Source: Streptomyces sp. NBC_00377 (lineage in GTDB: Bacteria > Actinomycetota > Actinomycetes > Streptomycetales > Streptomycetaceae). From it: a DNA stretch of 64,000 nucleotides. The position numbers were made by a program, and so were the translations under genes. The notes under the pieces are model-generated. The model ran no database searches. It saw nothing but the letters and a program-made list of their open reading frames with translations, and had not been told where the DNA came from. The DNA is taken from positions 6,448,001-6,512,000 of the forward strand of contig NZ_CP107958.1 in assembly GCF_036075115.1 (NCBI RefSeq). Reading direction: 5' to 3'. Positions 54,263 to 61,610 of this stretch are shown in pieces. Numbering within the stretch: position 1 is the first letter of the stretch; each line of letters starts with the position of its first letter.

Positions 54263-55138
54263 GTGCCCCGTCTGTCTGAAGTCATCGCCGCGCTGGAGAC
54301 CCTGTGGCCCGCCGAGCGGGCCGAGTCCTGGGACGCGGTCGGCACGGTCGTGGGCGACCCCGAGCAGGAGGTCACCCGGGTACTGTTCGCCGTCGATCCC
54401 GTCCAGGAGATCGTCGAGGAAGCCGTGCGGCTCGGCGCCGATCTGCTCGTCACCCATCATCCGCTGTATCTGCGCGGGACGACGACCGTCGCGGCCTCCA
54501 CCTTCAAGGGCCGGGTCGTGCACACCCTGATCAAGAACGACATCGCGCTGCATGTCGCCCACACCAACGCCGACACCGCCGACCCGGGTGTGAGCGACGC
54601 CCTCGCGGGTGCGCTCGACCTGCGGGTCGTACGGCCTCTCGTGCCGGACCCGAGCGACCCCGAGGGGCGGCGCGGCCTCGGCCGTGTCTGCGAGCTCGAC
54701 CACCCGCTCACCGTCCGCGAGTTCGCCGCCCGCGCCGCCGAACGGCTGCCCGCCACCGCGCAGGGCATCCGGGCGGCGGGTGACCCGGACGCGCTGGTGC
54801 GGACCGTCGCCGTCAGCGGCGGCTCCGGTGACAGCCTCTTCGACCACGTCCGGGCGGCCGGCGTCGACGCCTTCCTCACCGCGGACCTGCGCCACCACCC
54901 GGCGTCGGAGTTCATCGCGGACCGCGCCCACGGCGCTCACCCACCTCTCGCGCTGCTCGACGCGGCGCACTGGGCCACCGAGTGGCCCTGGTGCGAGCTG
55001 GCGGCTGCCCAGCTCGACGAGATCTCCGACCGGCGGGAGTGGGGCCTCAGGGTCCACGTCTCCGGTACGGTCACCGACCCCTGGACGGCCCACGCGGCGT
55101 CCAACACCACCTCTAGCTCAATGGGAGCCCCCAACTGA
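54263..55138 (+). CDS. Nif3-like dinuclear metal-centre protein
   Basis: 291 aa from GTG 54263. Nif3/YbgI family motifs: WPAERAESWDAVGTVVGDPE at the N-terminus, ADLLVTHHPLYLRGTTTVAA (metal His pair), ALHVAHTNADTADPGVSDAL, DAFLTADLRHHPASEF and LLDAAHWATEWPWCE near the C-terminus. It is probably a metal-dependent hydrolase, GTP cyclohydrolase-I-type by old name. It is coupled to the zinc-ribbon gene by a 4-nt CTGA overlap. Confidence 0.88.
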   Translation: MPRLSEVIAALETLWPAERAESWDAVGTVVGDPEQEVTRVLFAVDPVQEIVEEAVRLGADLLVTHHPLYLRGTTTVAASTFKGRVVHTLIKNDIALHVAHTNADTADPGVSDALAGALDLRVVRPLVPDPSDPEGRRGLGRVCELDHPLTVREFAARAAERLPATAQGIRAAGDPDALVRTVAVSGGSGDSLFDHVRAAGVDAFLTADLRHHPASEFIADRAHGAHPPLALLDAAHWATEWPWCELAAAQLDEISDRREWGLRVHVSGTVTDPWTAHAASNTTSSSMGAPN

Positions 55139-55878
55139 ACGCCGCGCCCGCCGACCAGATCCGTCTCCTCGACGTCCAGTCCCTCGACGCCCGCCTCCAG
55201 CAGCTCGCGCACAAGCGGCGGTCCCTGCCCGAGCACGCCGAGATCGAGTCGCTGAACAAGGACCTCGCGCAGCTGCGCGACCTCCTCGTCGCGGCGCAGA
55301 CCGAGGAGAGCGACACCGCCCGCGAGCAGACCAAGGCCGAGCAGGACGTCGACCAGGTCCGTCAGCGTGCCGCCCGCGACCAGCAGCGGCTCGACTCCGG
55401 GGCCATCACCTCTCCCAAGGACCTGGAGAACCTCCAGCGGGAGATCGTCTCCCTCGCCAAGCGCCAGGGCGACCTCGAGGACATCGTCCTGGAGGTCATG
55501 GAGCGCCGTGAGAGCGCGCAGGAGCGGGCCGCCGAGCTGACCGAGCGGGTCGGGTCCGTCCAGGGCAAGATCGACGACGCCGTCGCGCGCCGGGACGCCG
55601 CCCTGGAGGGTTTCGACGGCGAGGCCGCGACCGTCGCCAAGGAGCGCGAGGTCATCGCGGCCTCCGTGCCCGCCGATCTGCTCAAGCTCTACGAGAAGCT
55701 GCGCGAGCAGCAGGGCGGCGTCGGCGCGGCCAAGCTCTACCAGCGCACCTGCCAGGGCTGCCGCCAGGAGCTCGCCATCACCGAAATCGCCGAGATCCGC
55801 AAGGCGCCGTCCGACACGGTCGTACGCTGTGAGAACTGCCGTCGCATCCTCGTGCGCACGTCCGAGTCCGGTCTGTAG
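55135..55878 (+). CDS. Zinc-ribbon coiled-coil protein (CT398 family) with a CTG start codon
   Basis: 247 aa read from CTG 55135, an unusual start. In this frame TAG at 55114 stops the upstream part, and no ATG, GTG or TTG occurs until ATG 55498, halfway through the conserved protein. GGGAG lies 7 nt before CTG, and CTGA overlaps the Nif3 stop where relatives use ATGA or GTGA. The N-terminus then begins NAAPADQIRLLDVQSLDARL as in the family. Residues ~20-190 are a long coiled coil (EQTKAEQDVDQVRQRAARDQ). The C-terminus has a zinc ribbon: CQGCRQEL and CENCRRILV. Role uncertain, possibly nucleic-acid binding. Confidence 0.85.
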   Translation: MNAAPADQIRLLDVQSLDARLQQLAHKRRSLPEHAEIESLNKDLAQLRDLLVAAQTEESDTAREQTKAEQDVDQVRQRAARDQQRLDSGAITSPKDLENLQREIVSLAKRQGDLEDIVLEVMERRESAQERAAELTERVGSVQGKIDDAVARRDAALEGFDGEAATVAKEREVIAASVPADLLKLYEKLREQQGGVGAAKLYQRTCQGCRQELAITEIAEIRKAPSDTVVRCENCRRILVRTSESGL

Positions 55879-55879
55879 C

Positions 55880-56090
55880 CGGTACTGATGCCGGTGGCCG
55901 GTCCCCGGCAGCCGGTGACTCGTGCCGGTGGCCAGTGGCCAGTGGCCGGTAGCCGGTGGCCGGTGCCGCGTTCCGGTGGCCGGTGACGCGTTCCGGCGGC
56001 CGGTCCCCGGTGGTCGACAGCCGGTCCCTGGTGGTCGTTGGTCCGTAGTCCGTCAGCCGGTCGGTAGTCGGTCGGTAGTCCGTAAGGGGC
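55880..56090. repeat. Degenerate GCCGGT-rich repeat region
   Basis: About 210 bp of imperfect short repeats (GGTGGCCGGT, AGCCGGT, TTCCGGTGGCCGGTGACGCG, GTAGTCGGTCGGTAGTCC) between the zinc-ribbon gene and the RNase H/CobC gene. No gene is seen in it; the repeats look like slippage products. Confidence 0.65.
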
Positions 56091-56097
56091 GTATGTC

Positions 56098-57501
56098 GTG
56101 CGGGAGTTCATCGTCGAGGCCGACGGCGGGTCGCGGGGCAACCCGGGGCCCGCGGGCTACGGCAGCGTGGTGATCGACGCGGCCACGGGGGAGACCCTCG
56201 TCGAACGCGCCGAGTACATCGGCATCGCCACCAACAACGTCGCCGAGTACCGGGGACTGGTGGCCGGTCTGCGCGCCGCCCGGGAACTCGACCCGTCGGC
56301 CACGGTGCGCGTGCGCATGGACTCCAAGCTGGTCGTGGAGCAGATGTCGGGCCGCTGGAAGATCAAGCACCCCGACATGAAGCCGCTGGCCGCCGAGGCG
56401 GCCCGGATCCTCCCGCCCGGACAGGTCACCTACGAGTGGATGCCGCGCGAGCGGAACAAGCACGCCGACCGTCTGGCCAACGAGGCGATGGACGCGGGCA
56501 AGCGGGGCGAACAGTGGGACGCCGGGGCGTCACGGGCCGAGCTCGGCGCCCGCGCCTCGTCGGCCCCGACCGCTCCCGAACCCTGCGGACTGCCCGGCGA
56601 CGCCGCCGCGGGCGCGGCGAAGGCCCGCGAGGCCCTCACCCGGTCCCGCCCGTCCGCCGTCGCGATCACCGACCCGACCGCGGCCACCGACCGGGAGGAG
56701 TCGACGAAGACCGGCGCCGATCTCCGCGCCGCCCGCACGGTCGCCGGCCCGGCTCCGGCGCCCGCCGGCGTCGGCTCCAACGGTGTCACGCCCGCGGCCA
56801 CCCCCTCCGTCGGCTCCAACGGTGTCACGCCCGCGGCCACCCCCTCCGTCGGCTGGGGGACGGCTCCGGATCTCGGGGCGCCCGCCACCTTCGTCCTGCT
56901 GCGGCACGGCGAGACGCCCCTCACGCCGCAGAAGAGGTTCTCCGGCAGCGGCGGTACGGATCCGTCGCTCTCGGACGTCGGCCGGGAGCAGGCCGAACGG
57001 GTCGCCGCCGCCCTCGCCCGGCGCGGGACCGTCCAGCACATCCTGGCCTCCCCGCTCGCCCGCACCCGTCAGACAGCCGGCGCGGTCGCCGCCCGGCTCG
57101 GTCTGGACGTCACCGTCGAGGACGGGCTGATCGAGACCGACTTCGGGGCGTGGGAGGGGCTGACCTTCGGCGAGGTCCGTGAGCGCTACCCCGACGACCT
57201 CAACGCCTGGCTGGCCGACCCGGAGGCCGAACCGACCGGCGGCGGCGAGAGCTTCGCGGCGACCGCCACACGTATCGCGGCGACCCGGGACCGGCTGGTC
57301 GCCGCGTACGCGGGCCGCACGGTACTGCTGGTCACCCACGTGACGCCGATCAAGACGTTCGTACGGCTCGCCCTGGGCGCCCCGCCCGAGTCGCTGTTCC
57401 GCATGGAACTGTCGGCGGCCTCGGTGTCGGTGGTGGCCTACTACGCGGACGGCAACGCCAGCGTCCGCCTGCTCAACGACACGTCCCACCTGCGGCCCTG
57501 A
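56098..57501 (+). CDS. Bifunctional RNase H / acid phosphatase (RnhA-CobC fusion)
   Basis: 467 aa from GTG 56098. Residues 1-140 are an RNase HI domain (FIVEADGGSRGNPGPAGYGS, EYRGLVAGLRAARELD, VRMDSKLVVEQMSGRWKIKH, NKHADRLANEAMD). A variable linker (residues ~150-260) follows and includes a perfect duplicated 39-bp unit. The C-terminal histidine phosphatase domain has FVLLRHGETPLTPQKRFSGS, SPLARTRQTAGAVAARLG, EGLTFGEV and LLVTHVTPIKTFVRLALGAP. The same fusion is M. tuberculosis Rv2228c, which removes RNA from RNA:DNA hybrids and has alpha-ribazole phosphatase activity in cobalamin synthesis. Confidence 0.93.
   Translation: MREFIVEADGGSRGNPGPAGYGSVVIDAATGETLVERAEYIGIATNNVAEYRGLVAGLRAARELDPSATVRVRMDSKLVVEQMSGRWKIKHPDMKPLAAEAARILPPGQVTYEWMPRERNKHADRLANEAMDAGKRGEQWDAGASRAELGARASSAPTAPEPCGLPGDAAAGAAKAREALTRSRPSAVAITDPTAATDREESTKTGADLRAARTVAGPAPAPAGVGSNGVTPAATPSVGSNGVTPAATPSVGWGTAPDLGAPATFVLLRHGETPLTPQKRFSGSGGTDPSLSDVGREQAERVAAALARRGTVQHILASPLARTRQTAGAVAARLGLDVTVEDGLIETDFGAWEGLTFGEVRERYPDDLNAWLADPEAEPTGGGESFAATATRIAATRDRLVAAYAGRTVLLVTHVTPIKTFVRLALGAPPESLFRMELSAASVSVVAYYADGNASVRLLNDTSHLRP
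56770..56847 (+). repeat. Perfect 39-bp tandem duplication in the RNase H/CobC linker
   Basis: Two identical 39-bp units (56770-56808 and 56809-56847) encode VGSNGVTPAATPS twice. In-frame; likely a recent duplication in the interdomain linker. Confidence 0.95.
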
Positions 57502-58144
57502 GGTACGAGGCGGTCCGCGCGAGCCCTTCGATCCGCAGCCAGTCCCGCGCCGCGACCGCGTCCGCCGGGATCATCCAACTCCCGCCCACGCAAACGACGT
57601 TGGGCAGGGACAGATAGTCCGGCGCGTTGTCCGGACCGATCCCGCCGGTAGGGCAGAACCGGGCCTGGGGGAGCGGTCCGGCCAGTGACCTGAGGTAGGC
57701 CGTGCCGCCCGCGGCCTGTGCCGGGAAGAACTTCATCTCCCGCACCCCTCGCTCCAGCAGCGCCACGACCTCCGACGTGGTCGACACCCCGGGCAGGAAG
57801 GGCAGGCCGGACGCCCGCATCGCCGCCAGCAGGACGTCCGTCCAGCCGGGGCTCACCAGGAACCGCGCCCCGGCCGCCCCGCACGCCGTCACCTGCTCCG
57901 GCGTGATCACCGTCCCGGCCCCGACGACCGCCTCCGGCACCGACCGGGAGATCTCCCGGATCGCGTCGAGCGCTGCCGGCGTCCGCAGGGTCACCTCGAT
58001 CGCGGGCAGCCCGCCCGCCACCAGCGCCCGCGCCAGCGGTACGGCGTCGGCGGCGTCCTCGAGGACCACCACCGGCACGACCGGTGCCAGATCGAGTACC
58101 GAGGCAGCCGAAGAGGAGGGCAGGGGTGAGGTCATGCGGCTCAT
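57473..58144 (-). CDS. eda: KDPG/KHG aldolase (2-dehydro-3-deoxy-phosphogluconate aldolase)
   Basis: 223 aa from ATG 58144; ATG 58135 is an alternative. Class I aldolase fold: PVVPVVVLEDAADAVPLARA, GLPAIEVTLRTPAALDAI (catalytic Glu), VGAGTVITPEQVTACGAAGA, MKFFPAQAAGGTAYLRSLAG (Schiff-base Lys) and RFCPTGGIGPDNAPDYLSLP. It cleaves KDPG to pyruvate and glyceraldehyde-3-P. Its 3' end overlaps the convergent RNase H/CobC gene by 29 bp. An inverted repeat TTGCACATGCTGCAA (58178-58192) lies 34 bp upstream of the start and may be an operator. Confidence 0.88.
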   Translation of the reverse strand: MSRMTSPLPSSSAASVLDLAPVVPVVVLEDAADAVPLARALVAGGLPAIEVTLRTPAALDAIREISRSVPEAVVGAGTVITPEQVTACGAAGARFLVSPGWTDVLLAAMRASGLPFLPGVSTTSEVVALLERGVREMKFFPAQAAGGTAYLRSLAGPLPQARFCPTGGIGPDNAPDYLSLPNVVCVGGSWMIPADAVAARDWLRIEGLARTASYLRAAGGTCR

Positions 58145-58205
58145 CCTGCCCCCGGTGTGCACCATGCGCAAAGGGTGTTGCACATGCTGCAATGGCTGTT
58201 CGGGC

Positions 58206-58997
58206 TCAGTGCACCTCGTCCACGAGCACGTCCAGACTCCAGGCCGTGGTCGCGGCCTTCGCCTTCGCCGGAGCCTTCTCCTCGACCGCATAGCCGAGGT
58301 CCCGCAGCGCCTCCACCAGCTCGGCGGGCCCGGCGGGGGCGATCCCCGCCGTCAGCAGGCTCCGTACGATCCGTCCCTTCGTCGCCTTGTTGAAATGGCT
58401 GACGACCTTCCGCGTCGGCGCGTGCAGCACCCGCACACTCGCCGTCCGCCCCGCGACCTCGCCCGCCGGCTTCCAGGCCGCCGCGTACGCGGCCGACCGC
58501 AGGTCCAGCACCAGCCCGTGCCCGGCCGTCTCGGGCAGCACGGACGCCATCGGCGTACGCCAGTGCGCGCCCAGCGCTCCGAGCCCGGGCAGCTTGACGC
58601 CCATCGAGCAGCGGTACGACGGGATCCGGTCCGTCACCCGGACGGCGCCCCACAGCCCGGAGAAGACCAGAAGCGACCTGGCCGCGCGCCTCTTCGCGGC
58701 CGCGTCGAGGGAGGCAAGGCCGAGAGCGTCGTACAGGACACCCGTGTAGACCTCCCCGGCGGGACGGGCCGGCGCCGTCCGCAGCTCCGTGTTCTTCGCG
58801 ATCTCGCCGCGCAGCCCCTCGCTCAGTCCGAGCACCTCGCGCGCCTTGTCCTCGTCGGCCGCGCACAGCTCGACCAGCTCGTCGAGGACCGCCTCGCGGG
58901 CGGCCGCGAGCCCCGGCAGCGAGAGGCCCTCCGACTTGAGCGGGGCGCCACGTCCGAAGGACGCCTTGCCTTCGGAGGGAGGCAGCAGGACAAGCAC
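58206..58997 (-). CDS. yaaA: YaaA family peroxide stress protein
   Basis: 263 aa from GTG 58997 (AAGGAG 7 nt upstream). Family hallmarks are LVLLPPSEGKASFGRG at the N-terminus, GVLYDALGLASLDAAAKRRA, GLWGAVRVTDRIPSYRCSMG and VVSHFNKATKGRIVRSLL. YaaA lowers intracellular iron and DNA damage during peroxide stress and binds DNA. It ends 62 bp before the KDPG aldolase start, on the same strand. Confidence 0.9.
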   Translation of the reverse strand: MLVLLPPSEGKASFGRGAPLKSEGLSLPGLAAAREAVLDELVELCAADEDKAREVLGLSEGLRGEIAKNTELRTAPARPAGEVYTGVLYDALGLASLDAAAKRRAARSLLVFSGLWGAVRVTDRIPSYRCSMGVKLPGLGALGAHWRTPMASVLPETAGHGLVLDLRSAAYAAAWKPAGEVAGRTASVRVLHAPTRKVVSHFNKATKGRIVRSLLTAGIAPAGPAELVEALRDLGYAVEEKAPAKAKAATTAWSLDVLVDEVH

Positions 58998-59159
58998 GGG
59001 ACATCTCCTTCGGTAGAGCACTGCTGCGAAAGCGTACGGCGTGCCACGAGAGGGCCCCGCCGAGGTCCGTGCGCGTTCATGCCGACAGGCGGCCGCCCGG
59101 CGGCATGAACGGAGGCAGGAAGGCGTTGCACTCCTGGAAGCAGACATGGGGGGTGGCGC

Positions 59160-59981
59160 GTGAGCCGTGAACAGGCGTTGTGGACCAGAGCCAGGCTGGG
59201 GCGCTGCGGCCCGCCGCTGGACCTTCTCACCGCGCGCTTCGACCGGCACGTCTACGCCCCGCACGCCCATGAGGAGTTCACCGTCGGTGTCTGTGTGGGC
59301 GGCTCGGAGATCATCGCCTACCGCGGCGGCCACATCCGTACCGGTCCCGGGTCCATCGTCGTCCTGGCCCCCGACGAGACGCACACCGGCGGGCCGGGCA
59401 ACGACACCGACGGCTACGCCTACCGCGCCCTGTACGCCGGTCCCGCCCTCCTCACCGAGGGCATCCTCGGCGGAGTGCCGCACTTCCGCGAGCCCCTCCT
59501 CGACGACCCCGAACTGGCCACCGCCCTGCGCCGGGCCCACACCGAACTTGCCGCCTGCCCCGATCCCCTGGAGGCCGAGTCCCGCTTCCCGTGGCTGCTG
59601 ACGGCCCTCGCCCGACGTCACTCCACGGCACGTCCGGTGTGCGACACGGTCGCCGGCGCCGAGCAGCTCACGCACGCCGTCCGCACCCGCCTCGCCGACG
59701 AACTCCTCGACCCGCCCTCGCTGGCCGACCTCGCGGCGGACCTGGGCCTGTCCCGCTACCAGCTCCTGCGCGCCTTCCGTACGACGACCGGCATGCCGCC
59801 CTACGCCTGGCTGGCCCAGTACCGGGTCGCCCGGGCCCGTGGCCTGCTGGAGGCGGGGGTGCGGCCCGCGGAGGTCGCCGGCCTGGTCGGCTTCGCGGAC
59901 CAGGCCCACCTCACCCGCTGGTTCCGCCGCGTCCTGGGCGTGACCCCGGCGGCCTACCGCAACAGCGTTCAAGACACCTGA
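59160..59981 (+). CDS. AraC-family transcriptional regulator
   Basis: 273 aa from GTG 59160. N-terminal cupin-like ligand domain (RHVYAPHAHEEFTVGVCVGG, GSIVVLAPDETHTGGPGND). C-terminal double HTH: LADLAADLGLSRYQLLRAFR, then VAGLVGFADQAHLTRWFRRV and LGVTPAAYRNS. It lies 25 bp before the EamA transporter gene and probably regulates it. Confidence 0.9.
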   Translation: MSREQALWTRARLGRCGPPLDLLTARFDRHVYAPHAHEEFTVGVCVGGSEIIAYRGGHIRTGPGSIVVLAPDETHTGGPGNDTDGYAYRALYAGPALLTEGILGGVPHFREPLLDDPELATALRRAHTELAACPDPLEAESRFPWLLTALARRHSTARPVCDTVAGAEQLTHAVRTRLADELLDPPSLADLAADLGLSRYQLLRAFRTTTGMPPYAWLAQYRVARARGLLEAGVRPAEVAGLVGFADQAHLTRWFRRVLGVTPAAYRNSVQDT

Positions 59982-60006
59982 CCGGGGCCGGGCCGACACT
60001 CCCCCT

Positions 60007-60996
60007 ATGACTGCACGCGGCTGGTTCCTGTTCTCCCTCATGGGAGTGGTCTGGGGCATCCCCTACCTGCTGATCAAGATCGCGGTGGAGGACCTCTCCC
60101 CGTCCATGGTCGTCTTCACCCGATGTGCGCTGGGCGCCGCCCTCCTGCTGCCCTTCGCGCTACGGCAACGCGGCCTGACCCGGACGGTACGGGCCCACTG
60201 GAAGCCCATGCTGGCCTTCGCGGTCATCGAGATCATCGGCCCCTGGTTCACGCTCACGGATGCCGAGCGGCACCTCTCCAGCTCCACCGCCGGCCTGCTG
60301 GTCGCGGGCGTCCCGATCGTCGGCGTGCTGGCGGCCCGCTTCCTCGGGGACACCGAGGTACTGGGCGTGCGGCGGGTGGCCGGCCTGGCCGTGGGCCTCG
60401 CCGGGGTGGCGGTCCTGACCGTCCCGCACCTCACGGGAGGCGACGCGAAGTCCCTGGGCGAGGTGCTGCTGACGGTCGTCGGCTACGCGACGGCCCCGCT
60501 GATAGCGGCCCGCCGCCTCAAGGACGTCCCGACCCTCCATCTCATCGTCCCCTGCCTCACCCTGGCGGCGCTGGTCTACGCACCGGCGGCCGCCGCGACC
60601 TGGCCGTCGCAGATGCCCGAGGTCCCCGTCCTGGCGGCGCTGGCGGCCCTGGGGGTCGTCTGCACGGCCCTCGCCTTCGTGGCGTTCCTGGAGCTGATCA
60701 AGGAGATCGGCCCGACCCGCTCGACGGTCATCACCTACGTCAACCCGGCGGTCGCGGTCGCGGCGGGCGCGCTGTTCCTGGACGAGCCCCTCACCGCCGG
60801 CGTCCTGGCCGCCTTCACCCTCATCCTCGCGGGCTCGGTGCTGGCGACGGCGGCCGGACCGGCGGCCGGACCGGGACGCCGCCCGCGCCCGGTACCATGG
60901 TCGACACGGCAGACGAGCCGGGCGGACGGCCGCGTGGAGTCCCTTACGGGGCTTCCCGAGGAACGTCCGGGCTCCACAGGGCAAGGTGGTGGCTAA
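60007..60996 (+). CDS. EamA/DMT superfamily transporter; C-terminus overlaps rnpB
   Basis: 329 aa from ATG 60007. Ten TM segments in two EamA repeats (FLFSLMGVVWGIPYLLIKIA, STAGLLVAGVPIVGVLAARF, GVVCTALAFVAFLELIKEIG, NPAVAVAAGALFLDEPLTAG). The last ~29 residues (from about 301, WSTRQTSRADGRVESLTGLP) are hydrophilic and are encoded by DNA of the RNase P RNA gene. The AraC gene upstream is its likely regulator. Substrate unknown; amino acid or metabolite export is common. Confidence 0.88.
   Translation: MTARGWFLFSLMGVVWGIPYLLIKIAVEDLSPSMVVFTRCALGAALLLPFALRQRGLTRTVRAHWKPMLAFAVIEIIGPWFTLTDAERHLSSSTAGLLVAGVPIVGVLAARFLGDTEVLGVRRVAGLAVGLAGVAVLTVPHLTGGDAKSLGEVLLTVVGYATAPLIAARRLKDVPTLHLIVPCLTLAALVYAPAAAATWPSQMPEVPVLAALAALGVVCTALAFVAFLELIKEIGPTRSTVITYVNPAVAVAAGALFLDEPLTAGVLAAFTLILAGSVLATAAGPAAGPGRRPRPVPWSTRQTSRADGRVESLTGLPEERPGSTGQGGG
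60893..60898 (+). promoter_or_regulatory. -10 element of rnpB inside the EamA gene
   Basis: TACCAT fits TANNNT and ends 8 bases before the predicted RNase P RNA 5' end (60907). No -35 hexamer is obvious. Confidence 0.5.
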
Positions 60997-61318
60997 CGGC
61001 CACCCGGGGTGACCCGCGGGACAGTGCCACAGAAAACAGACCGCCCGGAGCTTCGGCACCGGGTAAGGGTGAAACGGTGGTGTAAGAGACCACCAGTGCC
61101 CAGGGTGACCTGGGCAGCTAGGTAAACCCCACCTGGAGCAAGGTCAAAAGGAAACACCCCGGTGTTTCTGCGAGGACGTTCGAGGGCTGCCCGCCCGAGT
61201 CCACGGGTAGACCGCACGAGGCCGATGGCAACATCGGTCCTAGATGGATGGCCGTCTCCCCGGCCGCCGCGAGGCGACCGGGCGACAGAACCCGGCGTAC
61301 AGCCCGACTCGTCTGCCG
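60907..61318 (+). ncRNA. rnpB: RNase P RNA, bacterial class A
   Basis: About 412 nt. The ends pair: CGGCAGACGAG at 60907 with CTCGTCTGCCG at 61308-61318. Conserved cores are present: GAGGAACGTCCGGGCTCCAC, CAGGGCAAGGTGGTGGCTAA, ACAGAAAACAGACCGCC, GGTAAGGGTGAAACGGTGG, GTAAGAGACCACCAG, and near the 3' end GACAGAACCCGGCGTACAGC. This is the ribozyme that matures tRNA 5' ends. Its first ~90 nt overlap the EamA reading frame on the same strand. Confidence 0.97.
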
Positions 61319-61610
61319 CCAAGGGCACCCGGCCAGCTAAATCGCAGTTCAGGGGCCCTTTTTCGTAGGTCGAAGGGCTTGCCCGAACCCGGTCCACACC
61401 GGTTCAAACCGGATCGCGCGGCTACGAGCGCAGCCACGAATAGTGAGGCTGGAGGCGGTCTGGCTCTACCGCCTGAGATCCGCCGGCCAAGCGGGGGTGT
61501 CGGCGGCCGCGGTGCTGCGCCGAGACCAAGGGGGCTGGGAACATCGGCAGCGAGGCTGAGGTCGATTGTCGGCCTCAGCCCCTGGGGTTCACCCTCCGCC
61601 TTCAGGGCTC
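61319..61610. other. Intergenic region behind rnpB
   Basis: About 290 bp without a convincing gene. It contains GGGGCCCTTTTTC soon after rnpB (61352-61364), a likely 3' end signal, a CCGGTTCAAACCGG palindrome (61398-61411) and a weak hairpin with GGCTGAGG pairing CCTCAGCC (61554-61580) that may terminate the helicase gene from the other side. Confidence 0.4.

Noticed and set aside
61398..61411. tRNA T-arm-like CCGGTTCAAACCGG after rnpB
   Set aside because: No acceptor stem, D-arm or anticodon arm can be built around it.
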